Source: an uncultured Anaerobiospirillum sp. (GTDB lineage Bacteria > Pseudomonadota > Gammaproteobacteria > Enterobacterales > Succinivibrionaceae). Taken from it: a stretch of DNA of 35,005 nt. Each line of letters begins with the position of its first letter. The stretch's first letter is position 1. Under the pieces are notes generated by a model, which saw only the letters and a program-made list of their open reading frames with translations, did not search any database and was not told the DNA's origin. Where the stretch lies: assembly GCA_944390115.1 (NCBI GenBank), contig CALXOW010000030.1, forward strand, positions 1 through 35,005. The letters are read 5' to 3'. Positions 1 to 6,500 of this stretch are shown piece by piece. Made by a program: the position numbers and the translations under genes.

Positions 1-1
1 T

Positions 2-82
2 GGTTCCAAGATGTCTCATATGGCTAAAGGCAAAGCACGGAACGACTACTACTATAAGGTCGAACCGCCTCATGTGACCTAA
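2..82 (+). CDS. C-terminal end of an unidentified protein, altered by an element insertion
   Basis: An open frame enters from the left edge and ends at the TAA of 80-82, giving a 26-residue fragment that ends DYYYKVEPPHVT. I do not recognise the family. Codons 1-25 precede a MITE-like element (78-284), and the stop codon is supplied by the element's first bases. Removing the element and one copy of its 6-bp target repeat restores a frame that continues as PHVRHQNVAKFNL and stops at 320-322. The original protein was therefore probably about 9 residues longer. The fragment is too short to judge its function; a transposase is possible but not shown. Confidence 0.55.
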   Translation, partial: GSKMSHMAKGKARNDYYYKVEPPHVT

Positions 83-102
83 AAGTAACAAAAAAGGTGA
101 TA
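78..102 (+). repeat. Left terminal inverted repeat of the MITE-like element
   Basis: Pairs with 260-284 at 24 of 25 positions (mismatch at base 90). It contains the new stop codon of the interrupted upstream gene. Confidence 0.75.
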
Positions 103-259
103 AGCTAAGCAGACAATATCAGTAGATTGGCTTATATAAGCCTCAAACAAGGTGTAATTATATAAAATCAACCAATCATCCTAGTAATTTGGGTGGAAGT
201 TGCCATATAGCCAAAGTTTCGCTTACATATGAGCTTTTGGTTCAATGAACACTAGACCA

Positions 260-284
260 TATCACCTTTTTAGTTACTTTTAGG
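260..284 (-). repeat. Right terminal inverted repeat of the MITE-like element
   Basis: Reverse complement of 78-102 with one mismatch. It is followed directly by the second copy of the target hexamer ATGTGA (285-290). Confidence 0.75.
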
Positions 285-333
285 ATGTGAGACACCAAAA
301 TGTTGCAAAATTTAATTTGTAACAGCTCCCATC

Positions 334-756
334 TTGAACATCAACTATGAGGTGGAAGATCCCCGTGATTGTGTCAGCCGCCTCTTAGTAGGCATCGTGC
401 ACCAAGGCCAGTGGGTAGTCTGCCGCTCCTTTGAGCTGCTGTTAGAGCAATCGCAGCAGCGACAAGCGCAGCAGGAAGCTGAGCTTAAGGCGCAGCTGGC
501 GGCAGCTCAACAAGAAGAGCAAGCACTGACTCAAGAGCTGGAGGCGACTAAGCAAGCTATCGCTACTGCTCAGCAAGAGCAGGAAAAGCTTAAGGAGCAG
601 CAGGCTCAGCTTAAGGAGCGTATCGCTCAGCTGCAAGCACAACTGCAAACACCCGGCACAACAGAGGATGCCACGCCAGACGACGGATCGGACGATGAGC
701 CGGAAACGCAGCATCAAGTCATAAACGGGGCCGACTACGAAATCACCAAGCTTTAG
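334..756 (+). CDS. Hypothetical Gln/Ala/Glu-rich coiled-coil protein
   Basis: A 140-residue frame of unknown function. Residues 1-40 look globular (YEVEDPRDCVSRLLVG). Residues 40-107 are almost entirely Gln, Glu, Ala, Leu and Lys with heptad-like spacing (LKAQLAAAQQEEQALTQELE), as in a long coiled coil. Residues 108-140 are acidic and disordered. There is no signal peptide or membrane segment. The only start near the 5' end of the frame is TTG at 334, without a convincing SD, so the start is uncertain; GTG at 352 is an alternative. The gene begins 12 bases after the stop that the upstream gene would have had before the element inserted, so the two may once have been co-transcribed. Confidence 0.5.
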   Translation: MNINYEVEDPRDCVSRLLVGIVHQGQWVVCRSFELLLEQSQQRQAQQEAELKAQLAAAQQEEQALTQELEATKQAIATAQQEQEKLKEQQAQLKERIAQLQAQLQTPGTTEDATPDDGSDDEPETQHQVINGADYEITKL

Positions 757-923
757 CCCGCTTGGTATCAGGATTTACGCTTCGCTGCTTAGGGATTAGC
801 CACCATGCCTAAGCTCAGTTTGCTGCTGGGATTTGAGTGTAGTGAGGCTGCGGGCGCTGAGTCCGGACTATGAAATTGAGCCTCGTGTGTTCAGAGCGTG
901 TGGTGTGCGGCTGAAAATAGAAG

Positions 924-950
924 AGGCCCAAGCTCGTTGAGCTCAGGCCT
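924..950 (-). terminator. Probable terminator of the alpha/beta hydrolase gene
   Basis: Interrupted hairpin: AGGCC (924-928) pairs with GGCCT (946-950), and inside it AGCTC (931-935) pairs with GAGCT (939-943) around a GTT loop. Read on the minus strand it lies 24 bases past the hydrolase stop and is followed by a T-rich stretch (CTTCTATTTT). Confidence 0.5.
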
Positions 951-974
951 TGCCGCATAGTTAGTGAGATCTAA

Positions 975-2090
975 TTACTTGAGGTAAGTGTTGTAGAAGG
1001 ATACGATCTCATCCATAGGAATCTTGGTGAAGTCGTCGTAGAGGTCGGTGTGACGCGCATTCGGGACGATGATGAGCTGCTTGTTGTCACCGACCAGCTG
1101 CTGATAAGCGCCCTCGCCCATGTAGCGCGAGTGGGCATCAGCACCGTGGACGATTAAGACTGCACTGTCAATTTCATTGGCGTAGTGCAGAATTGGGGCA
1201 TTGAGCAGGGTTGAGGCGCTGGTGAAGAGCCAGCCGTCATTGGAACCTAAGGAGCGAGGGTGATAACCACGCTCGGTTTTGTAGAAGGCATGGTAGTCCT
1301 TCATAAACTGTGGAGCGTCCTCTGGCAGCTCAGCTGGTACGCCTCCGGCACGCTTGGCTAAAGGTGCGTTGTAGTCCAAGGTGCGCTGTTCACTAAAAGC
1401 CTTACGCATCGCGGCGCGTGCTTCCTTAGTGTCGGCAGCATCATCATAGCCCTTGGCGGTGACACGCGTCATATCGTACATGGTCGAGGCTACGGTGGCC
1501 TTGATGCGAGTATCGACGGCGGCGGTGTTAACGGCAAAGCCACCCCAGCCGCAGATACCTAAGATACCGATGGCATTGGCATCAACATCGTCGCGATTGG
1601 AGAGGTAGTCGACTGCGGCACTAAAGTCCTCGGTGCCAAAGTCAGGCGAGGCCATAAAACGGCCCTCACCGCCACTTTCACCGGTAAATGATGGGTCAAA
1701 AGCCAGGGCAATAAAGCCTTGCTCGGCCAGCTTCTGCGCATATTGACCGGAGACTTGCTCCTTGACTGCGCCAAATGGGCCGCTTACCGCAATGGCTGGG
1801 AGCTTGCTGTCACGATTTTTTGGCAGGTAGAGGTCGGCTGCCAACTTAATGCCGAAGCGATTGTGGAATACCACCTTGGAATGCTCCACGGCATCACTTT
1901 GCGCAAAAACCTTATCCCAATCGGTGGTCAAGGTTAAGCCGTCGATCACCTGGGTGTGTCCTGGAGCCATCGATGGGTCAACGATGCCCGCGCCTGCAGG
2001 TGAGCCTTGAGTTGGGCGGATATCAGCAGCGCTAGCGCACATAGTCAGAGCAGCAGCTGCTAATAAGGAAAAACGAAGCTTGGTTAACAT
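975..2090 (-). CDS. Exported alpha/beta hydrolase (dienelactone-hydrolase-like, Cys nucleophile)
   Basis: A 371-residue protein of the alpha/beta hydrolase fold. The start at 2090 is chosen because GGAG lies 9 bases upstream and the protein then begins with a clean signal peptide (MLTKLRFSLLAAAALTMCASA, cleavage near residue 21-22). The longer frame to 2135 would bury that signal. The nucleophile elbow reads GICGWGG, putting Cys180 where most hydrolases have Ser, as in dienelactone hydrolases. Asp318 (VHGADAH) and His347 (NARHTD) complete a plausible triad. The protein should be periplasmic or surface-exposed. The substrate is unknown; esters, lactones or acyl compounds are possible. It is divergent from an exported carboxymuconolactone-decarboxylase-like gene, suggesting shared control. 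Confidence 0.8.
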   Translation of the reverse strand: MLTKLRFSLLAAAALTMCASAADIRPTQGSPAGAGIVDPSMAPGHTQVIDGLTLTTDWDKVFAQSDAVEHSKVVFHNRFGIKLAADLYLPKNRDSKLPAIAVSGPFGAVKEQVSGQYAQKLAEQGFIALAFDPSFTGESGGEGRFMASPDFGTEDFSAAVDYLSNRDDVDANAIGILGICGWGGFAVNTAAVDTRIKATVASTMYDMTRVTAKGYDDAADTKEARAAMRKAFSEQRTLDYNAPLAKRAGGVPAELPEDAPQFMKDYHAFYKTERGYHPRSLGSNDGWLFTSASTLLNAPILHYANEIDSAVLIVHGADAHSRYMGEGAYQQLVGDNKQLIIVPNARHTDLYDDFTKIPMDEIVSFYNTYLK

Positions 2091-2178
2091 CGCGTCAATC
2101 TCCATAACAAGGGCGCAAGCACCGGGGCTTGCCATGCGTTTAATTTAGTCTTGCGCCATTGTCATAGCAAATTCTATT

Positions 2179-2194
2179 TTGACATTTCATGTCA
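2179..2194. promoter_or_regulatory. Palindrome TGACAT-TTC-ATGTCA overlapping a -35-like TTGACA
   Basis: TGACAT (2180-2185) and ATGTCA (2189-2194) form a perfect 6-bp inverted repeat with a 3-bp spacer. It lies between the divergent hydrolase (start 2090) and CMD-like gene (start 2360). TTGACA at 2179-2184 could be a -35 box on the plus strand, but no strong -10 stands at 17 bp. An operator for a dimeric regulator is the simplest reading; the regulator is not in view. Confidence 0.35.
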
Positions 2195-2280
2195 TAAGAA
2201 AAATCTATGGCATAGTGCGATAAATTTAGGCAAGGCTTTGAGAAGAATGGCGCTGGGCGATTAACCTTAACTTCCCTAAT

Positions 2281-2290
2281 ATGACGTCAT
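2281..2290. promoter_or_regulatory. Perfect 10-bp palindrome ATGACGTCAT
   Basis: Self-complementary decamer about 70 bp upstream of the CMD-like gene. It shares the TGAC/GTCA half-site with the palindrome at 2180-2194, so both may be bound by one regulator. Confidence 0.25.
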
Positions 2291-2292
2291 GC

Positions 2293-2330
2293 GCTCAAGG
2301 CGTCAGATTTCCGTTTGCGTGGCCTTGAGC
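2293..2330 (+). promoter_or_regulatory. Leader hairpin upstream of the CMD-like gene
   Basis: GCTCAAGGC (2293-2301) pairs perfectly with GCCTTGAGC (2322-2330). The 20-base loop is followed by TCTTAAAAAAATT and then the SD of the CMD-like gene. It could be a leader structure; the tail is mainly A on the plus strand, so it is a weak terminator in that direction. Confidence 0.3.
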
Positions 2331-2359
2331 TCTTAAAAAAATTAAGGTAAGGAGCGGAT

Positions 2360-3127
2360 ATGAAGTTTTGTGGTTTGAAGTTGGCTGTGTTAGCCGTATC
2401 GTGCAGTGCGGGCCTGTGCTTAGCTGCTGAAAGTGAGGGCGCGGTTTCGGCTGGTATGGGTGAGCACCAGATTTTAGCTGCCACCACCAGCACCACCACC
2501 CTGGGCGTACGTGAGTATGCCTTAGCCAAGGTTGCCGCCTATGCCGCCCAAGGCAAGACCACTGAGCTTAAGGCTGCCTTAGAGCAGGCTTTAGTCCAAG
2601 GTATGACCGTCAATGAGCTCAAGGCCGGGTTAGAGCATATCTACGCTTATTGCGGCTTCCCACGCAGCTTAACCGCCTTAGGCGTGCTTTTAGGCATCGT
2701 CGAGGAAAATAAGCAAAAGGGTGTCACCCTCAATATGGGCCCAGAGCCTACTCCATTACCAGAGGGCACTGACATCCGTGAGTTAGGCACCAAGGTCCAA
2801 ACTGAGTCCAGTGGCGCTCCAGTTAAGGGCCCGCTCTTTGACTTCAGCCCTAATATCGATACCTACCTCAAGGAACACCTCTTTGGTGATATCTTTGCCG
2901 TAGATGTCCTCTCCTTTAAGGATCGTGAGATCATCACCATCGCTGCTTTAGCCAGCTTACCTGCACCAGCCCAATTAGACTCGCACTATCGCATTGCCCA
3001 CAATGTCGGCTGGTCTTTTGAGCAGCTGCAAGACTTTGCTAACTTCATGCAAAAGGAAATCGGTGCCGCTGAAGGCAAGGTCGCCCAAGACGTCTTAGCT
3101 CAATACTTAAAGAACGCCAAGCAGTAA
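2360..3127 (+). CDS. Exported carboxymuconolactone-decarboxylase-like protein with two CMD domains
   Basis: A 255-residue protein with a signal peptide (MKFCGLKLAVLAVSCSAGLCLAA, about residues 1-23). The start is supported by AAGGAG 6 bases upstream. The first CMD-like helical domain covers about residues 52-120 and contains the conserved stretch LEHIYAYCGFPRS. A second, diverged one covers about 170-245 (FKDREIITIAALASL, then SHYRIAHNVGW). Cys98 is present but the CxxC pair of AhpD-type peroxidases is not, so peroxidase activity is not indicated. Many such proteins act in aromatic or lactone metabolism or redox defence. The divergent hydrolase neighbour suggests a joint role on an envelope substrate. 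The function remains unknown. Confidence 0.75.
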   Translation: MKFCGLKLAVLAVSCSAGLCLAAESEGAVSAGMGEHQILAATTSTTTLGVREYALAKVAAYAAQGKTTELKAALEQALVQGMTVNELKAGLEHIYAYCGFPRSLTALGVLLGIVEENKQKGVTLNMGPEPTPLPEGTDIRELGTKVQTESSGAPVKGPLFDFSPNIDTYLKEHLFGDIFAVDVLSFKDREIITIAALASLPAPAQLDSHYRIAHNVGWSFEQLQDFANFMQKEIGAAEGKVAQDVLAQYLKNAKQ

Positions 3128-3147
3128 AGCGTTCAGGCTGGGGGCAA

Positions 3148-3307
3148 GGTGCTAGAGGTCAAGGCGTTCAGGCCTTGGTCAAAGCACCACTAGGGTGCAT
3201 TTGCTCCCGGTGAGAGCAAATAGCGCAATTAGCGCTATGCTGTATAACCCTTGCGGTGAGCCGTCTGGACTTAGTTTTAGCTGGGCCGGGTACGCGGCTC
3301 ACCGCAA
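3148..3307. repeat. Cluster of four successive inverted repeats in an intergenic region
   Basis: Four hairpins fill the space between the CMD-like and DUF3737 genes. Hairpin 1: GGTGCT/AGCACC (3148-3153/3183-3188) enclosing CAAGGC/GCCTTG (3160-3165/3172-3177). Hairpin 2: ATTTGCTC/GAGCAAAT (3199-3206/3214-3221). Hairpin 3: ATAGCGC/GCGCTAT (3220-3226/3232-3238). Hairpin 4: TTGCGGTGAGCCG/CGGCTCACCGCAA, 13 perfect pairs (3251-3263/3295-3307). The first may end transcription of the upstream gene. The others have no obvious role. Confidence 0.55.
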
Positions 3308-3358
3308 TTTATTCCCGTCAGTAAATCAATAACGCCAATCTTTTAGGAACAGCGTGAT

Positions 3359-4267
3359 ATGCAAACAGAAGTAGCCACCGAGCAATTACCTAAATGGGCT
3401 CCTACCAGTTTTGCTCAGGAGCTGTCAGGTCAGTCCTTTGATGCTGAGCGTGCCCTCTACCATAGTGATGGCCTTAAGGTCACCAAGTGCCATTTTGGCG
3501 GTCCACTCGACGGTGAGTCGGCGCTCAAGGAGAGCTCCAACTTCTTAGTTGAAGACAGCACCTTTGCCATGCGCTATGTCATGTGGCATGACCGCAATTT
3601 CATTATGCGCGGCTGCACCTTCAACGAAGAGACGCGCGCCCCGCTGTGGTACGACGAGCACGGCTTAATTGAGAATTGCACTCTGCACTCGGTTAAGAAT
3701 ATCCGTGAGTGCCACGACATCATTATGCGCGGCTGCGATATCGACTCGGAGGAGTTTGGCTGGAAGAGCTCGGACATCGTTATGACCGACTGCCGCTTAA
3801 ACTCGGTTTATACGTTCTTAGAGGCCAAGAACCTCACCTTAAAGAACGTCAAGGCTACCGGCAAGTACGCCTTCCAGTACGTAGAAAATGCCGTGATTGA
3901 GGACAGCACGATCGAGACTAAGGACTTGCTGTGGCACGCGAAGAATGTCACGGTCAAGAACTGCACGATTAGCACTGAGTACTTTGCTTGGTACTCCGAT
4001 GGTCTGACCCTGATCAACTGCCATATCAAGAGCTTACAGCCGCTGTGCTATTGCAAGAACTTAAAGCTGATCAACTGCACGATGGAGCATGCAGATCGCG
4101 CCTTTGAGTACTCTGAGATCGAGGCTACGATTAAAGGTCATGTCGATTCGATCAAGAATCCGCTCTCAGGTTCCATCAGCTGCGACAGCTTAGGCGAGCT
4201 GATTACCTCAGAGCAGGTGCGCCCATGTCACTGTGCGGTGTACGTGGCAGGTAAGCAATTACTCTAA
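3359..4267 (+). CDS. DUF3737-type right-handed beta-helix protein
   Basis: A 302-residue cytoplasmic-looking protein (no signal peptide). From residue about 40 to 265 it is built of short repeats of about 20 residues, each ending in a turn such as NFIMRGCTF, GLIENCTL, DIIMRGCDI, NLTLKNVKA, NVTVKNCTI, GLTLINCHI and NLKLINCTM. This periodic pattern of beta strands with Asn/Cys ladders is the hallmark of DUF3737 proteins, which are predicted parallel beta helices. AGGAA lies upstream of the ATG at 3359. The molecular function of the family is not established; pectate-lyase-like folds suggest sugar binding, but no catalytic residues can be assigned. A strong terminator follows. Confidence 0.8.
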   Translation: MQTEVATEQLPKWAPTSFAQELSGQSFDAERALYHSDGLKVTKCHFGGPLDGESALKESSNFLVEDSTFAMRYVMWHDRNFIMRGCTFNEETRAPLWYDEHGLIENCTLHSVKNIRECHDIIMRGCDIDSEEFGWKSSDIVMTDCRLNSVYTFLEAKNLTLKNVKATGKYAFQYVENAVIEDSTIETKDLLWHAKNVTVKNCTISTEYFAWYSDGLTLINCHIKSLQPLCYCKNLKLINCTMEHADRAFEYSEIEATIKGHVDSIKNPLSGSISCDSLGELITSEQVRPCHCAVYVAGKQLL

Positions 4268-4288
4268 GCTCCTAAAGCGGTGCGTCAT

Positions 4289-4324
4289 TAACACAAAGCC
4301 CTCCATTTGGAGGGCTTTGTGTTA
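4289..4324. terminator. Intrinsic terminator after the DUF3737 gene, probably bidirectional
   Basis: A perfect 16-bp stem (4289-4304 with 4309-4324) closed by the tetraloop ATTT. The GC-rich inner part is GCCCTCC/GGAGGGC. It lies between convergent genes and could serve both. Confidence 0.8.
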
Positions 4325-4349
4325 AGTAAGCACTTTAAGCTTACGGCCC

Positions 4350-4394
4350 AGGCCGCCTCTTGACCGACCGCTGTGTCGATCGCTTGGGCGGCCT
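4350..4394 (-). terminator. Possible second hairpin downstream of the oxidoreductase gene
   Basis: AGGCCGCC (4350-4357) pairs with GGCGGCCT (4387-4394) across a 29-base loop, 15 bases beyond the oxidoreductase stop on the minus strand. There is no T tract, so termination here is doubtful. Confidence 0.3.
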
Positions 4395-4408
4395 GTGTGC
4401 CGGGCGGC

Positions 4409-5383
4409 CTATTCAAATGGGTACTTGATGTCCCATTGCTTTCTTAAGGCATCCATGACATGCATGACGTCTAAGGTGTGCTGGTGAGGCATCTCTGGGC
4501 ACTCCAGACGGCCTTCCTTTAAGGCATGCAGGCACGAGATAACTTGGTACTCGTAGCCGGTGACCTGCTGGGGCAGCGGCAGCTCTTCCATCAGCTGGTG
4601 ATCCTTGTTGAAGATCTTAACCTTCTCAGGGTTGTTGATGTTTTGGACCTCGATATAGCCCTCAGAACCCATGATGATACCGATGCGGTTGGCAGGTCCC
4701 ATTGCCGTAGCATGCAGCGAGGCCATCTTGCCGTCCTTGAAGATGAGGCAGATGTTATCTAACAGGTCTACGCCGCTTGGGCCCTTGACGCAGACACCCT
4801 TAACTTCCTTGATGTCATGGCCAAAGAACATCATAGCAAAGTTGATTGGGTACACACCTAAGTCAAGTAAGGCCCCGCCTGCAAGCTCAGGGCGCACAAT
4901 GCGCTCCTTTAAGCAAATTGGGTAGCCTAAGTTTGCCTGAATCGAGTATGGAGTGCCGATATTACCTGCATTAATCGCTTCCATAATGATGGCACGCGAT
5001 GGCATATAGCGCGTCCAAATAGCCTCGGTGACCAAGGTGTTTTGGGCCTTGCCGTAGTCTAAGACTTCACGGGCCATCTGCTCATTGGCGGTAAAGGCCT
5101 TCTCAACCAAGATAGCCTTCTTATGGTCAAGGCAGAGCTTAGCGTGGATATGGTGCTCGGAGTGTGGGGAGGCAATGTAAATGAGGTCAACCTCAGGATC
5201 GGCCACTAAGGCCTCGTACGAGCCATAGGCCTTAGGTACGCCAAATTCCTGGGCAAAGGCGTCCGCACGCTCTTGGGAGCGCGAGCCGACAGCGTAGAGC
5301 TCAATCTCGGGATGCTTGAGGTCGTTTAAAGTACGAGCCATGGTCTTGGCGATACCGCCAGCAGCGAGAATACCAACTTTCAT
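4409..5383 (-). CDS. Gfo/Idh/MocA-family NAD(P)-dependent oxidoreductase
   Basis: A 324-residue protein with the two-domain layout of glucose-fructose oxidoreductase/inositol dehydrogenase relatives. The N-terminal Rossmann fold begins MKVGILAAGGIAKTMA, with Gly4, Gly9 and Gly10 forming the dinucleotide loop. The family's EKP motif appears as VEKAF (Glu94-Lys95), where the Lys is usually catalytic. GGALLDLGVYPI (169-180) supplies the Asp174 and Tyr178 region typical of the dihydrodiol-dehydrogenase-like branch. The protein is cytosolic; the substrate is probably a sugar or polyol derivative and cannot be named. A hairpin (GGCGC/GCGCC) lies in the leader and the SD is weak. It is convergent with the DUF3737 gene. 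Confidence 0.85.
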   Translation of the reverse strand: MKVGILAAGGIAKTMARTLNDLKHPEIELYAVGSRSQERADAFAQEFGVPKAYGSYEALVADPEVDLIYIASPHSEHHIHAKLCLDHKKAILVEKAFTANEQMAREVLDYGKAQNTLVTEAIWTRYMPSRAIIMEAINAGNIGTPYSIQANLGYPICLKERIVRPELAGGALLDLGVYPINFAMMFFGHDIKEVKGVCVKGPSGVDLLDNICLIFKDGKMASLHATAMGPANRIGIIMGSEGYIEVQNINNPEKVKIFNKDHQLMEELPLPQQVTGYEYQVISCLHALKEGRLECPEMPHQHTLDVMHVMDALRKQWDIKYPFE

Positions 5384-5459
5384 CTAAAACCGGCGCCAAG
5401 CTTACATGGCTGAGCGCCGCCTCCAAAAAAGAAAAAAAACTGAGCAAAATCCTAAAGCA

Positions 5460-6278
5460 TTAGAGCGCAGGCACATCGCCATTGGCCGCAGTCACATCAG
5501 TTACGGCAGGTACGTCCGTGCTGCCTGTCTCTAGGCTCGAAGCAGATTCAAGTGCCGGGACATCGCCTTGCGGCACACTCATCAAGTTGATGATTGGCGT
5601 GGCGACCAAGGTCAGCTCATCGATTGGACCTGCGTTAAAGGTGGTGCGGTACTCAAAGTGGGCCGATTGCACCACGGTCGGTTCAAAGTTCTTGTCGTCA
5701 GGGTTGGCGTCTAAGGCTGGAACCAGGCCGAAATTGTTCATAACCTCATGGGCGCGCTCCATGGTCGCGTTAGGATCGGCCATGCGCTCACAGGCTAAGA
5801 TGAAGTTCTCAAAGGCAACCAAGCTCTCAGGTGGGAAGGCGTCAGGGTAGCGTGTTTGAATTTGGACGCTTTGTAATTCCTTGGAGTTAGGCTTAGCGTA
5901 ACCCTGCATTTCGACTGCAGTGGAGAGCACGGCAATGAAGCCCTCTGGGGTGTCGTTAGCGTTAGCCGTAGGCAGGGAAGTATCAGCGGCGTTGATTAAG
6001 CTGTTGAAGGTGTTACGAAAATCCTGTGGGTTGGCTAAAGGATTGGCCATATTCTGAGCGACGATCGCACCTTGCTCTAATTGCGACTCTTGGTACCACG
6101 AGTAGCCCGCACTAGCAAAATAATAGATCGCTAAGACGATCGCGACTAAGCGCAGGTTGCGGCGCATCTTTTCGTGCCGTTCCTTTTTTTCTTGCTCGAC
6201 CTCCTCAGTAGTCTTAACTTTACCTTGGTTGCGCAGGTCATATACCTTGCCATCAGGGGGTACGGGCTTAAAGTCCAC
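5460..6278 (-). CDS. Single-pass membrane protein of unknown function
   Basis: A 272-residue protein if it starts at the GTG of 6278, which has GAGG about 8 bases upstream. An ATG-led frame reaching 6365 would add an Arg-rich, implausible leader. Residues 1-40 are charged and cytosolic (VYDLRNQGKVKTTEEVEQEK). One membrane helix follows at about 41-60 (LRLVAIVLAIYYFASAGYSW). The remaining 210 residues would be periplasmic with helices and beta segments and no motif I know. The C terminus repeats a short phrase: GDVPAL, TDVPAV, GDVPAL. It sits 76 bases upstream of the oxidoreductase and on the same strand, so co-transcription is possible. Confidence 0.6.
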   Translation of the reverse strand: MDFKPVPPDGKVYDLRNQGKVKTTEEVEQEKKERHEKMRRNLRLVAIVLAIYYFASAGYSWYQESQLEQGAIVAQNMANPLANPQDFRNTFNSLINAADTSLPTANANDTPEGFIAVLSTAVEMQGYAKPNSKELQSVQIQTRYPDAFPPESLVAFENFILACERMADPNATMERAHEVMNNFGLVPALDANPDDKNFEPTVVQSAHFEYRTTFNAGPIDELTLVATPIINLMSVPQGDVPALESASSLETGSTDVPAVTDVTAANGDVPAL

Positions 6279-6427
6279 GGCAGAAATCCTCGACAGAAAA
6301 TAACAACGGCTCATTCTAGCACGGGCCCGCGCCCAAAAAAGGCGTAGCGCCCCGCAAAGCCGCATAGTGTGAGCGCGCTCAAGCTCACAGCTTCAGCTCA
6401 TGACTTTCAGCTTTAGCTCTAAGACGC

Positions 6428-6462
6428 GACGGCCCGCCGCAGCACAGGCTGGGCGGGCCGTC
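6428..6462 (-). terminator. Hairpin after glgX
   Basis: GACGGCCCGCC (6428-6438) pairs perfectly with GGCGGGCCGTC (6452-6462), a very GC-rich 11-bp stem. It lies 38 bases past the glgX stop on the minus strand. The T tract is weak (GTCTTAG). Confidence 0.55.
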
Positions 6463-6500
6463 TTGGGAGCTTGCTCCAAGTTTACTTGGCTGGGCCGAGC

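Larger units (their letters stand above)
78..284. mobile_element. MITE-like 207-bp non-coding element with terminal inverted repeats and 6-bp target duplication
   Basis: Bases 78-102 (beginning CCTAAAAGTAAC) and the reverse complement of 260-284 match at 24 of 25 positions. The hexamer ATGTGA stands immediately outside both ends, at 72-77 and 285-290, as a perfect direct repeat. Terminal inverted repeats with an abutting duplication are the signature of a transposed element. The 157-bp interior is AT-rich and has no credible ORF, so it would depend on a transposase supplied elsewhere. The insertion lies in the last codons of a gene. I cannot assign an IS family from the ends. Confidence 0.75.

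Noticed and set aside
442-717. Minus-strand Leu-rich frame opposite the coiled-coil gene
   Set aside because: Leu/Ser-rich antisense image of Gln/Glu codon repeats; no SD.
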